From assembly GCA_029261965.1 (NCBI GenBank), contig JAJDAH010000209.1, positions 1 through 64,000 of the forward strand: DNA of 64,000 nt. The letters are read 5' to 3'. Positions 37,724-47,300 of the stretch are shown one piece after another (within the stretch, counting starts at the first letter, position 1; the number at the start of each line of letters is the position of its first letter). The stretch is from Polyangiaceae bacterium (GTDB lineage Bacteria > Myxococcota_A > Polyangia > Polyangiales > Polyangiaceae). Position numbers and translations under genes: made by a program. The notes beneath the pieces were generated by a model, which was given only the letters and a program-made list of their open reading frames with translations, was not told where the DNA came from and made no database searches.

Positions 37724-39655
37724 CTAGGGGACCCTCGCGCAGCGAGCTCCGACGTCGCTCTCACGACCCGCGGGATCGATGCTCCCGCGGAGCGACGTGA
37801 TGAGATTGCCCGGGACGTGGCCGGCGCTGCCGCCCCGAATGATGGCGTCCGACGATCCAGTCAGCGAGCTCACGCAGTCGGTGCAAGGAACGACATAGGC
37901 GATGTTCGCGTCCAGGGCCCATTCCCAGACGTTGCCAGCAAGATCCGTGTGGCCGTCCTTGCCGTCACCCATAGGTGAACGGGATCCGACATCGGCGGTG
38001 AGCGTCGACTCGCAAAGCATCGACGTCGTCGTGTCGAAGAACACCGCCAACGAGCAGTCGATGGTGGTCGACGTCGCGGGGTTCGACCACGGGTAGACGC
38101 GCTGCTCGTTCCCGCCGGCCGCGGCGTAGTTCCACTCGGCTTCGCTGGGCAGAAACCCACCATCCCAAATACAGAACGCGGCCATCTCGTACCAGTTGAC
38201 ACAATTCATCGGCCGCCGATCGTTGGTGCCGGCTGTACTCGTCCACGTGCTGGCGGAGCACCCGCCTAGGCTGATGTCGTTGGGGGTCACGTTCGGCGTC
38301 CACGTGGCGTCCCAGCCCGGTTCGTTGCCAGCACCCTCCGACAGGCCGCTGCCACCATTCAGGTGGCTGTGCTTCCCAGCACCGACGTCGGGGCGCCAAC
38401 CGGCATCCCACGCCACCTTGAACTTGCGGAACCGGCCAACGGTCACCTCGTACTTGTCGAACCGAAAATCGCTGACCTGCGCGGGAGAATTCTGATCGGT
38501 GAAACCGAATGAAACGCCATCGTAGCTGCGGAAGAACGAGCCACCCGTCACCGGCAGGCTCGCGCAACACGACTCGTTCGAGTTGGGTCCGCACGTCACC
38601 GGAAGGCCCCGGCAACTCGGCGGCCCCGCGCACACGCCCGCGTCGCAGGCTGGTGTCGGCCAAACGCACGCGACAGCATCCTGACAAGTGGTGCCGCAAG
38701 TTGCCGGAAGCGTCAGGTCCGTCTCGCAGCCATCGTTGTCGCCTCCGCAGTCCGCGAACCCGGAGTCACAACTACTGGTCGAACAGCTGCCCATCGAGCA
38801 AGCGGGAACGCCATTCGCGGCGGAGCACGTTTCCAGGTCCCCGCACGACGTTCCGCAGGTGACCACGTCGTCGAGATCGACCTCGCAATCCGTCGCGTCA
38901 GCGTCGCAGTTGAGCGTGCGGCCGAGGCACGTGCGACATGCGCCATCCACACAGCTTTCCGTGACCGCAGTGCACGCCTGCCCGAGCTCCACCGTGACGA
39001 GGTCCGGTCCGCAAGTGACCACCTGAAGATCCCGGCAGACCGCGTCGTTGCCACTTTGGCCGGCACACTCGGGCACCACCGGCAGACAGGTCCCCGCGTT
39101 GGGACCTGGGGTCGCGTCGCAAAGCGAGCCGGACGCACAACGAGCGACCCCAGTCCAGCCCGTGCCGTCACAGAGCAGAGGCTGATCGCTGGCCTGCCCA
39201 CGACATGCACCCTGGCCGGCGTCCGAACAGGGGTCGCCGAAGTCCGCGACCGCGTCGCACTCGAGCGAGCCCTGGCAAGCCGCGCTCGCTGAATCGATGC
39301 ACGTTCCTTGGCAATCACCATCGCAGCTACCCGCACAGGCGCCCACCGCATCGACGCCCGAGCACGAGCCGGTGCAGGTCCCGCGACACGTGCCGGCACA
39401 CGTGGCTGGCGACATGAGCTCGGTCACACAAAAGTCGGCGGCGCACTCGACGCTGCCGTCGGTTCCGCCGGCAGCGTCCGCGGCGCCAGCGCCCGACGAC
39501 CCACCTTGCCCACCATCGAGAGCGCCCATGCCACCGCCGGCGTCCGCCCCGCCGTCGCTCGTCGGGCGCGGCTCCCAATCTTCGATTCCCAGCACCGCCT
39601 GACAGCCAGCGAGAGCAAGAGCCGCCAATAGCGTTCCGGTCGACCCCCTACTCAT
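37724..39655 (-). CDS. Cys-rich lipoprotein with C-terminal SUMF1-like domain (copy 1)
   Basis: About 643 residues when started at 39655, where GGAG lies just upstream; a longer frame to 39886 adds an unrelated, Arg-rich stretch. The lipobox LALAGCQ is followed by AVLGIEDWEPR. The architecture is the same as the downstream gene: Gly-rich linker, Cys-rich repeats (CETDLTLPATCGTTC, CDSGFADCGGDNDGC), then a SUMF1-like domain (FDKYEVTVGRFRKFKVAW, MNCVNWYEMAAFCIWDGGFLPSEAEWNYAAAGGNEQ, HTDLAGNVWEW, IIRGGSAG, GARCAR). It also lacks the FGE catalytic Cys pair. The two genes are clearly a tandem duplication and probably one operon. Confidence 0.82.
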   Translation of the reverse strand: MSRGSTGTLLAALALAGCQAVLGIEDWEPRPTSDGGADAGGGMGALDGGQGGSSGAGAADAAGGTDGSVECAADFCVTELMSPATCAGTCRGTCTGSCSGVDAVGACAGSCDGDCQGTCIDSASAACQGSLECDAVADFGDPCSDAGQGACRGQASDQPLLCDGTGWTGVARCASGSLCDATPGPNAGTCLPVVPECAGQSGNDAVCRDLQVVTCGPDLVTVELGQACTAVTESCVDGACRTCLGRTLNCDADATDCEVDLDDVVTCGTSCGDLETCSAANGVPACSMGSCSTSSCDSGFADCGGDNDGCETDLTLPATCGTTCQDAVACVWPTPACDAGVCAGPPSCRGLPVTCGPNSNESCCASLPVTGGSFFRSYDGVSFGFTDQNSPAQVSDFRFDKYEVTVGRFRKFKVAWDAGWRPDVGAGKHSHLNGGSGLSEGAGNEPGWDATWTPNVTPNDISLGGCSASTWTSTAGTNDRRPMNCVNWYEMAAFCIWDGGFLPSEAEWNYAAAGGNEQRVYPWSNPATSTTIDCSLAVFFDTTTSMLCESTLTADVGSRSPMGDGKDGHTDLAGNVWEWALDANIAYVVPCTDCVSSLTGSSDAIIRGGSAGHVPGNLITSLRGSIDPAGRESDVGARCARVP

Positions 39656-39824
39656 CGAGACTCCGAGCATAACGGTACCGTGGGTCGCGTAAACACCAGA
39701 GGAAGGCCTTGCGTGCCACACCAAGGACGACGGTACTTTAGCTCGTCCGGGGCCAGGTGCTCGACCACTCTGGCCAGGCAGCATAAAATCCGCCTGGTTC
39801 CGCTCTTGACGTAGGCTCAGCGCG

Positions 39825-40409
39825 ATGCCGGACGCGGGATGGCTCGAATACGAGGTGACTCGTCGGGATCTGCTGCGCGTCGCCAAGTTCTTACGCCGCC
39901 GCCAGGTGGCGCGAACTCACCGCTCTCGCCCCGCTCGTTGGGCTCTCGGGTTGATCGCGGTGCTACTCGTGATCTTGCTGCTCTCGAGCCTGGCCCTCAC
40001 TCTCGCCCACGGCGGGTTGGGGTGGACCGAGCGCGTGTTCGCGAACGCGCTTTTGGGTTGGTTGATTCAGGCGCTACTCGTGGTCGGCGCACTCTACCTC
40101 GTCGTCTACCTCTCGCTCCCGCGATTGACGGCTTGGGCCGGAGCCCGTCGGCGGGACGTTTTGGGTCCGAGGAAGCTCCGCATCGACGAGCAGGGTGTTC
40201 ACGTCGTCACGGCGCACCTGACGTCCACGGTGGTCTGGAGCGGCATCGAGAGCATCGAAACCGACGACGAAGACCTGTACCTGTTCTTGGATCGCGACCA
40301 AGCGCTCGTCATCCCCTCGAGAGCCTTTGCGGCGAAATCGACACGCGAGACCTTCCTCGAGCAGTGTCGGCAGCGACAATCGGGCGGAGCCGGGGCTCCA
40401 CGACCCTAA
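39825..40409 (+). CDS. YcxB-like two-helix membrane protein
   Basis: A 194-residue protein with a basic cytoplasmic N-terminus (VTRRDLLRVAKFLRRRQVARTHRSRPARWALG). Two transmembrane helices follow (LIAVLLVILLLSSLALTL, LIQALLVVGALYLVVYLSL), then a C-terminal PH-like beta domain: GPRKLRIDEQGVHVVTAHLTSTVVWSGIESIETDDEDLYLFLDRDQALVIPSRAF. The layout and the 'W..I..I...D..LYLFLD...ALVIP.RAF' pattern match YcxB-like proteins of unknown role. Single gene, divergent from the SUMF1-like lipoproteins. Confidence 0.78.
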   Translation: MPDAGWLEYEVTRRDLLRVAKFLRRRQVARTHRSRPARWALGLIAVLLVILLLSSLALTLAHGGLGWTERVFANALLGWLIQALLVVGALYLVVYLSLPRLTAWAGARRRDVLGPRKLRIDEQGVHVVTAHLTSTVVWSGIESIETDDEDLYLFLDRDQALVIPSRAFAAKSTRETFLEQCRQRQSGGAGAPRP

Positions 40410-40554
40410 GCCTGGCGCGCCCGAGCTTGTGTCTGCCCGCGCACAGGCGAGTCTCCTCAGAACCACGTCAGAGTCCGAGTGCAGCTAGGAACGGCGAGGT
40501 TTTCGATGCAGTCGGTGCGCGTGGCCGTGGCACGATCCTTGAGTAAGGGGGGCC

Positions 40555-42651
40555 ATGCACTCGTGGGGTCGCCGCCGAAAACTCTTTGCGGCCGGGCTCG
40601 CCTTGCTCGCTGTCGCTGTGGTTTTCGGAGGGTATCCGGAGGACGAGCTCGCCCTCGACGGGCTGACCTCGACGCGCATCTTCGATCGCCATGGTGAGCT
40701 GCTGTACGAGCGGCGTGCGGACGGAACCGGCGGATATGGACGCCCCGTAGCGCTTTCGGAGGTTTCTCCTCACCTCGTCCAAGCGACGCTCTCCGGAGAG
40801 GACGCCAACTTTCGCTATCACCCTGGGATCGACCCGACAGGCATCGCTCGCGCGATCGCCTTGAACGTGCGGTGTCGATGCCTGGGCTACGGCGGATCGA
40901 GCATCACGCAGCAACTGGCCAAGCAAGTAGACCCCGAGCCCCGAACGTTCTGGGGCAAAGCGCGAGAGGCCGTCGACGCTTTCCGGCTCGAAATTGGGCT
41001 CAGCAAGGACGAGATCCTCGAGCAGTATCTGAATCGCGTCTACTACGGTCGCCTCGCCTACGGCGCCGAGGCAGCCGCACGACGATTCTTCGGAAAGTCG
41101 GCGAGCGATTTGACCCTCGACGAGGCCTCGCTGCTTGCGGTCCTTCCGCGGGCGCCGACTCGATACGATCCCGACCGCCACCCCGATGCCGCCCTTCGCC
41201 GCCGCGGCCACGTGCTCGCTGTCATGGCCGAGCGCGGCTGGATCACGGAAGCGGAAGCGCAATCGGCGCAGCAGGCGCCAATCGCGCTAGTGCCAAGTGG
41301 CATCGAGCGGCGAGCTCCGCATGCCATCGACTACCTCGAGCGAACGGTGTTCGCGCACCACCGAGGTCTCGCTTCGGTGCACACGACGATCGATCTCCGA
41401 TTGCAGGAGCTCGTCGAAGAGAGAGCTCTGCAACACCTCGCGGACTTGGCGGGGCGCGACGTGGACCACGCGGGGGTCGTGGTGATCGACAATCATCGCG
41501 GAGAGATCCTCGCGATGGTCGGTTCTCGCTCCTACTCGGACCGCGAAGTCCAAGGCGCGACGAACGTCACTATGGCTCTGCGACCGCCGGGGTCGACGCT
41601 GAAGCCCTTCGTGTACGCGCTCGCATTCGAAGACGGCGCGCGGCCTTCTTCCCCGATAATGGACGAGCGCACCAACTACGCGGGGTACCAACCGCGCTCG
41701 AGCTTCGGAAGGCACTTCGGCCTCGTCTCGATGCGCGACGCGCTGGCAAGCTCGCTCAATGCGCCTGCGGTCAGCTTGACGCACCGGCTGGGGGCAGGCC
41801 GCGTCCACGATTTGCTGACGGATCTCGGAATCGAGCGCGGCAACGAGGTCCGCGGCCTCGGCCTCGCCCTCGGCGGTACGTCGGTGAGACTCGTCGATCT
41901 CGCCAACGGGTACGCGACGCTCGCCCGAGGCGGCGAACACCTGCCGTGGACGATGCTCACTCGGACTCGAACGGCCGTACGGCGACGGGTCATCAGTCGA
42001 GAGGCCGCCCTTCTGGTGACGGACGTTCTGGCAGATCCCGCCGCGCGCCGACGCCAGTTCGGCGTCGAGTCGCCCATCGATTCGGTGGAGCTCACCGGAA
42101 CGCGCGCGGTGGCGGCGAAAACCGGCACCTCGCAGTCATTCGGGGACAACCTCACCGTCGGCTACACCCGGGATGTCACGGTCGCCACCTGGGTCGGCAA
42201 CTTCGACGGACGACCGATGCGGTCGCTCATCGCGATGCAGGGCGCAGCGCCGCTCTGGGCCGACGTCATGAGAGTCGCGATGGAAGGAAAAAGCGTGAGC
42301 GCGTTCGAGCGCCCGGACTCGGTCGAGAGCGAGCCCAAGGCCCCGTGGCGCCATCTGCCCGAGAGGACGCTTGCGGTCGAGTCCCCTCGGGAGGCCGTCG
42401 TCTTGTTGCTCGACCCGCTCATCCCGGTCGAGCAACAAACGCTACCTCTGCGAGCTGCTACGCCCCCGGGCACAGCCACCGTTCGTTGGGAGATCGACGG
42501 CGAGGTCGTCGGCGAATCCGTGAGCGGACGTGCGTTGATGTGGCCGCTAGAGCGTGGCGAGCACCGCGTCCGGGCGCTCGCGATCGACGAGCGAGGCGAC
42601 GTGCGAGCCGTGACCCGCGAAAACCGTTTCGAAGTGCAGGAGGAAATTTGA
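40555..42651 (+). CDS. pbpC: Penicillin-binding protein 1C
   Basis: A 698-residue bifunctional class A PBP. There is one N-terminal membrane anchor (~10-27). The GT51 transglycosylase domain has catalytic Glu82 (SGEDANFRYHPGID), the GSSITQQLAKQ motif and EIGLSKDEILEQYLNRVYYG. The transpeptidase domain has Ser347-x-x-Lys350 (PGSTLKPFVY), SLN in ALASSLNAPAV and KTGTS at 522-526. The C-terminal ~85 residues form the BiPBP_C domain typical of PBP1C (PLIPVEQQTLPLRAATPPG). The stop overlaps the ATG of the alpha-2-macroglobulin gene by 1 bp. The pair is widespread: PBP1C is thought to repair peptidoglycan when the macroglobulin has trapped an attacking protease. Confidence 0.95.
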   Translation: MHSWGRRRKLFAAGLALLAVAVVFGGYPEDELALDGLTSTRIFDRHGELLYERRADGTGGYGRPVALSEVSPHLVQATLSGEDANFRYHPGIDPTGIARAIALNVRCRCLGYGGSSITQQLAKQVDPEPRTFWGKAREAVDAFRLEIGLSKDEILEQYLNRVYYGRLAYGAEAAARRFFGKSASDLTLDEASLLAVLPRAPTRYDPDRHPDAALRRRGHVLAVMAERGWITEAEAQSAQQAPIALVPSGIERRAPHAIDYLERTVFAHHRGLASVHTTIDLRLQELVEERALQHLADLAGRDVDHAGVVVIDNHRGEILAMVGSRSYSDREVQGATNVTMALRPPGSTLKPFVYALAFEDGARPSSPIMDERTNYAGYQPRSSFGRHFGLVSMRDALASSLNAPAVSLTHRLGAGRVHDLLTDLGIERGNEVRGLGLALGGTSVRLVDLANGYATLARGGEHLPWTMLTRTRTAVRRRVISREAALLVTDVLADPAARRRQFGVESPIDSVELTGTRAVAAKTGTSQSFGDNLTVGYTRDVTVATWVGNFDGRPMRSLIAMQGAAPLWADVMRVAMEGKSVSAFERPDSVESEPKAPWRHLPERTLAVESPREAVVLLLDPLIPVEQQTLPLRAATPPGTATVRWEIDGEVVGESVSGRALMWPLERGEHRVRALAIDERGDVRAVTRENRFEVQEEI

Positions 42652-45600
42652 TGTTCCGTCGATATACAACCGTCGTGCTCGCAGCCCTCGCCGCGGTGGG
42701 GGCGTGTGTTCCCGCTGGACCTGCCCCGGAGCCGTCCGAAACCCTGGGACAAGGAGGCTCGCCTGCGCTCCCCGACTACGTCGGCAACGGGCCATACGCG
42801 ACTTCGACCTCGTCCGAAAGCTCGACGCTGGCTTCGACGCGACTGGCATCGTCGACGGTTACACTCCCCGTCAAGCTGCCACCGCCCAGGGTCGACATGC
42901 CCAACGGGCACGTCGTGCTCGGACAGGGCCGCGAGCTGCCAATCGAAATCCGATACGCAGCGTCGGCGCGAGCGCGCGTCGTTGCCCTGAAGGCGACGGA
43001 GTTCGACGAGGCGCTGCAAGCGTCCGGGTACTTCTACGAGGGAGACGATCCCATCAAGAAGGCCGGCTTCTCGGGTCGGGCCCGGACCCAGATTCTGGAA
43101 GGCGACGACACCGGCGTGACGCGCGTTGGATTCGACCCGTTCGTGATCGGCCGGCCTAAGCTCGTGTACGTCGTGGTCGACACCGTCGGCGCGGCTCCGC
43201 GAGCTGCGGTCGTGCAACGCGGCAAGCTCAGCACGGTCCTGAAACTCGGGGCCCAGAGCGGGCTCGCTTGGGCCGTCGACAGTTCGACGGGCAAACCCGC
43301 GAGCGGCGCGTTTCTCGTCGTGCGGCAAGGCACGTCGGTGCGCTATCGAGGCCGCGCCGACAAGAATGGCCTCCTGAAGCTGCCGGCTGAATCCCAATTG
43401 CGGATTCGGACGGGCACCGCGGTGGGCAGACCTCTCGCGGTGTACGCGCACCGAGGGGAGGACATCGGGGTCACGACCGAGGGGAACGCGAGCGGCATCG
43501 AACCCTGGCACTTCGACGCTCTCTCGTATGACGAGCAGAACGGTCTACGAGGGATGGTCACCGCCGAGCGGGGCATCTATCGCCCCGGGGACGATGTTCA
43601 CTTGCTCGGCGTGCTGCGCAAACGCCTGCCGAGCGGCAAGCTGCGACCCCCGAAAGGTCTTGCGAAAGTCACCGTCAGCGACCCCGACGGCACCGAGATC
43701 AGCACGAAGCGGATCCCCATCAACGGTTTCGGCACCTTCCGCTCGACGGTCGCGGTACCGCGAACTGCGCGGCTCGGTAGGTACTCGGTCGAAGCCGAGG
43801 TGGGCGAAGCGACGCTGAGGCACCGCTTCGATGTGGGAGAATATCGGCCCATCCGCTTCGAAGTCGACGTGCCTTCGAGCAAGCTGGTCTTCGGTGAGGA
43901 CGATTCGGTGACCATGCCCGTGTCTGCGAGCTACCTCTACGGCGCACCGGTGGCAGGCGGCGTCGCAAGCTGGACCGTGTCGGTCAGAGCCAGCCACCAC
44001 GAGGGTCGAAAAGGCTTCAGCTACGGCGACCAGCACAGGGACACGTCGTGGAGCCAACAGGCGAGCGGTTCGCTCGAGCTAGACGCCGATGGCAAGAGCA
44101 CGTTTCAGTTTCCCCGCTCGGTGCTCGGCACTGCGGTCGAATCCCAGCGGGTAGACGTCGCCGTCGAAGCCAGCGTTCGGGATCCCGGCGGAGACACCGT
44201 CACGAAACAGCGGGTGCTGAAACACAACCTCGTCCCCACGCTCGTCGGGATCTCGGACGACGTCTGGGTTGTCAATGCGAACAAGGGTTGGAGCATCGAA
44301 GTCGTCGCCGAGTCCCCGGACGGAAAAGCCGTCGCGGGTCGTGAGCTCCGCGTGGAGGTGGAACGGCGCCGGTGGGTGAGCGTCGCCGAGAAAACCGCGT
44401 GGGGGACTCGCTACCGAGGCGAATACGAAACGAACGTCGTGCTCGAAAAGACCGTCAAGAGCGGTTCCGGCCCGACGAAGATCCACGTCGACATCCCCGG
44501 CGGCGGCAACTACACGGCCAGCGTGGGGCTCATCGGCGAGACGCGGCGCGCGAGTGCCAGCGTCTGGGCGTACGGACGAGGCGCTTCCGGACACTGGGAC
44601 AACAACCCGCGCGTCGACGTGCGCAGCGACAAAGAGAGCTACGAGCCCGGCGAGGTCGCTCGGCTCTTCGTGAGCTCGCCCTTCAAGTCGGCTACGGCGC
44701 TGGTCACCGTCGAACGAGAGGGAATCGTGCACGCCTCGGTGCAAGAGCTGAAGTCTGCCGAGACTCCCATCGACATCGAGATCGACGAACGGTACGCCCC
44801 CAACGTCTTTGCCTCGGTTTCCGTCGTCCCGAGAAACCTCGGCTCGAAGAGCCCGGCCGCCGGCGTGCCGTTCCGGATGGGGCTGAAGCAGCTCGACGTG
44901 AGCCCGGAGAAGCGCCGCCTTCGGGTCGCCGTACGGCCCGAACGTCCGGGGTACCGACCGGGCGAGGACGCGCGGGTGCGAGTGCAAATCCGCGACGACT
45001 TGGGGCGCCCGGTCCGAGGCGAGGTCACTCTGTGGGCTGCGGACGAGGGTGTGCTCGCGCTCACGGGGTATGCCACCCCGGACGTGTTCGGCGCCGCCTA
45101 CGAGCCGTTTCCGCTCCAGGTGCGCACGGCGACGGCGCTCCTGAGATGGGCGCAACCCGACAACAACGACTGGGACGGAACCGGTGGCGACTACGCCGCC
45201 GAGGGATCGGCATTCCGATCCCACTTCCTGAGCACGGCCTTCTTCACGAAGAAAGGAGTGGTCACCGACGCGAGGGGCGAGGCGAAAGTGACGATTCCGC
45301 TCCCGGACAACCTCACCAAGTGGCGCGTCGTTGCCGCCGTCGCCGACGCTACGGACCGCTTTGGCTCCGCAGCGGCTTCGCTCACTACCTCGAAGCCCTT
45401 GCAGATCACTCCTGCGCTTCCGCGCTTCATGACGGTCGGCGACGAGCTCGACGCCACCTTCGTCGTACACAACCACACCGGTCACTCCGCCAATACGCGC
45501 GTGGCGGTCTCGGTCGACGGTGCGGAGCTGGCGTCCCCTGCCGAGCAGAGTATTCGGGTCTCGAACGGCACTCAAAAAGCTGTCACGTTCAAGGTGTTGG

Positions 45601-47282
45601 CCAAGACCCTCGGGGATGTTCGGTTCTCGGCGAGGGCGAGCCTCGGGGCGGATTCGGACGCAGTCCGTACGGCTGTGCCGATTCACCCACCCTCGCTTTG
45701 GCAGAGCAAGACGATCGGGAGCGGCAAGATCGGAGGTAGCACGGACGTTGCCATCGCGTTGCCGGCTAGCGCGACGCCCAAGATGGCGAAGCTGACCGTC
45801 TCGGTTTCGCCGGGCGTTTTCGCCTCGATCGGTGGTGGGATCGACTCGCTGCTCGAGTACCCCCACGGCTGCGTCGAGCAAACGACGTCGCGGCTCATCC
45901 CGCTCGTCTTGCTCGAAGACTTGCTGCGTCGGAGCGGCGACACGCGGCTCGCAGGCAAGCCACACAAGTCGAAGATGAACGCTTCGATCGCTCACGTGCT
46001 CAAACATCAGAACCACGACGGCGGGTTCGGACTCTGGCCGACGTCGGATTCCGAAGGGTTCCTGACGGCGTACGCGCTTTGGGGCCTCGTGACGGCGAGT
46101 CAGAACGGATATTCGGTGCCGTCCCGGGCGCTCGAGCGGGGCTATGCGTATCTCACGGCCGACCAGGGCGACGGAGACATGCACGGACAATTCTCCGACC
46201 TCGAAACGCGCCCGTTTGCCGCGTACGTCTTTGCGGCAGCAGCACGGGACGACTCGGGGCTCGGACAAAAACTCGCGGCCGAACGTGGAGGACTGTCGCG
46301 GTTCGCGCTGGGGCTCTTGGGCACGGCGCTGGCCCCCGGAAAGACCGTGGAGAGCAAGACGACGACGACCACGTTGCTCGGCGACCTCTTGAACGCCAAG
46401 ACCCCCCGAGCGAACGGCGCCATCATCGCCGAAGCGAAGTCCAGCGGGACGTTCAGCTACGGGGCGCCGCTTCGCGCTACCGCGGCCACGGTACAGGCGC
46501 TCATTCGCAGCGGACGAACGAACGAGGCGGACAAGCTCGTCGCCGGCATCTTGGCCGAGCGGCGCAAGGACGGGAGCTGGGGCACGACGTACAACAACCT
46601 GTGGGCGCTGACCGCTCTGGCCGAATACGGCAAAGCCTCGATGCCGCCCACGCCGTCGAGGATTCGGGTGGAAATCGACGGTCGCCCGATCAAGACGCTC
46701 ACCATCGGCCGCGCCAACCCCCTGGAAACCATCGAGCTGTCCGCCGCGGATCTCCCGAAACCCGGCGGCCGGAAGACCCTGCGACTCGTCGCGTCCAAGT
46801 CGTCGTCGGCGCGATTCGAGGCTCGCTTGAGATTCGTGGACTCGGCCAGCGGCAAGAAGAAGACGAACCACGGTTTCGACGTCACCCGCGAGCTAGTCGA
46901 CGCCAAGACCGGTGCCGTCGTGGCCCGACCCAAACGCGGTCAGTTGCTCCGGATCCGGCTTCGCCTCTCCGCGAAGAACGCCAACCCGCAGGTGGCGCTC
47001 GTCGATAGGCTGCCCGCTGGCCTCGAGCCCGTGGATGTCAACCTGACCACGAGCACGGCGAGCGGCGCCGGGCACAACTACGGTTGGACCTGGCACGAGC
47101 TTCACGACGAGCGAGTCACGTTTTTTGCCGACCACCTGTCCTCGGGCGCTACCCACGCCGAATACCTGGTCCGCGCGACCCGCGTCGGCACCTTCGAGTG
47201 GCCGGCACCGTCCGCAGAGGCGATGTACTCGCCCGACGTTTACGGGCATGGAGTCAAAGGGTCGCTCACGGTCGCGCCGTAG
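42651..47282 (+). CDS. Bacterial alpha-2-macroglobulin lipoprotein
   Basis: A 1543-residue protein from ATG 42651, with AGGAGGA at 42638-42644. The signal peptide ends in lipobox AAVGAC. N-terminal MG-type beta domains are followed by the bait region near the centre (segment around WAQPDNNDWDGTGGDYAAEGSAF). The thioester motif is Cys1074-Val-Glu-Gln1077 (YPHGCVEQTTSRL) within the alpha-alpha toroid, and the receptor-binding-like C-terminal domain carries VDRLPAGLEPV. It acts in the periplasm as a protease trap. It partners with PBP1C, to which it is translationally coupled. An intact CxEQ means covalent capture should be possible. Confidence 0.95.
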   Translation: MFRRYTTVVLAALAAVGACVPAGPAPEPSETLGQGGSPALPDYVGNGPYATSTSSESSTLASTRLASSTVTLPVKLPPPRVDMPNGHVVLGQGRELPIEIRYAASARARVVALKATEFDEALQASGYFYEGDDPIKKAGFSGRARTQILEGDDTGVTRVGFDPFVIGRPKLVYVVVDTVGAAPRAAVVQRGKLSTVLKLGAQSGLAWAVDSSTGKPASGAFLVVRQGTSVRYRGRADKNGLLKLPAESQLRIRTGTAVGRPLAVYAHRGEDIGVTTEGNASGIEPWHFDALSYDEQNGLRGMVTAERGIYRPGDDVHLLGVLRKRLPSGKLRPPKGLAKVTVSDPDGTEISTKRIPINGFGTFRSTVAVPRTARLGRYSVEAEVGEATLRHRFDVGEYRPIRFEVDVPSSKLVFGEDDSVTMPVSASYLYGAPVAGGVASWTVSVRASHHEGRKGFSYGDQHRDTSWSQQASGSLELDADGKSTFQFPRSVLGTAVESQRVDVAVEASVRDPGGDTVTKQRVLKHNLVPTLVGISDDVWVVNANKGWSIEVVAESPDGKAVAGRELRVEVERRRWVSVAEKTAWGTRYRGEYETNVVLEKTVKSGSGPTKIHVDIPGGGNYTASVGLIGETRRASASVWAYGRGASGHWDNNPRVDVRSDKESYEPGEVARLFVSSPFKSATALVTVEREGIVHASVQELKSAETPIDIEIDERYAPNVFASVSVVPRNLGSKSPAAGVPFRMGLKQLDVSPEKRRLRVAVRPERPGYRPGEDARVRVQIRDDLGRPVRGEVTLWAADEGVLALTGYATPDVFGAAYEPFPLQVRTATALLRWAQPDNNDWDGTGGDYAAEGSAFRSHFLSTAFFTKKGVVTDARGEAKVTIPLPDNLTKWRVVAAVADATDRFGSAAASLTTSKPLQITPALPRFMTVGDELDATFVVHNHTGHSANTRVAVSVDGAELASPAEQSIRVSNGTQKAVTFKVLAKTLGDVRFSARASLGADSDAVRTAVPIHPPSLWQSKTIGSGKIGGSTDVAIALPASATPKMAKLTVSVSPGVFASIGGGIDSLLEYPHGCVEQTTSRLIPLVLLEDLLRRSGDTRLAGKPHKSKMNASIAHVLKHQNHDGGFGLWPTSDSEGFLTAYALWGLVTASQNGYSVPSRALERGYAYLTADQGDGDMHGQFSDLETRPFAAYVFAAAARDDSGLGQKLAAERGGLSRFALGLLGTALAPGKTVESKTTTTTLLGDLLNAKTPRANGAIIAEAKSSGTFSYGAPLRATAATVQALIRSGRTNEADKLVAGILAERRKDGSWGTTYNNLWALTALAEYGKASMPPTPSRIRVEIDGRPIKTLTIGRANPLETIELSAADLPKPGGRKTLRLVASKSSSARFEARLRFVDSASGKKKTNHGFDVTRELVDAKTGAVVARPKRGQLLRIRLRLSAKNANPQVALVDRLPAGLEPVDVNLTTSTASGAGHNYGWTWHELHDERVTFFADHLSSGATHAEYLVRATRVGTFEWPAPSAEAMYSPDVYGHGVKGSLTVAP

Positions 47283-47300
47283 CACACGGATCTGGAGGGG

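Noticed and set aside
40872-42650. An extended frame joined upstream of the alpha-2-macroglobulin gene
   Set aside because: This part overlaps pbpC in another frame and is Arg-rich shadow. The real start at 42651 has a strong ribosome-binding site and a lipoprotein signal.
44079-46871. A 930-residue open frame antisense to the alpha-2-macroglobulin gene
   Set aside because: High GC makes long antisense frames common. The sense strand encodes an unmistakable family with lipobox and thioester, and the antisense product is Arg/Val/His-rich with no domain.
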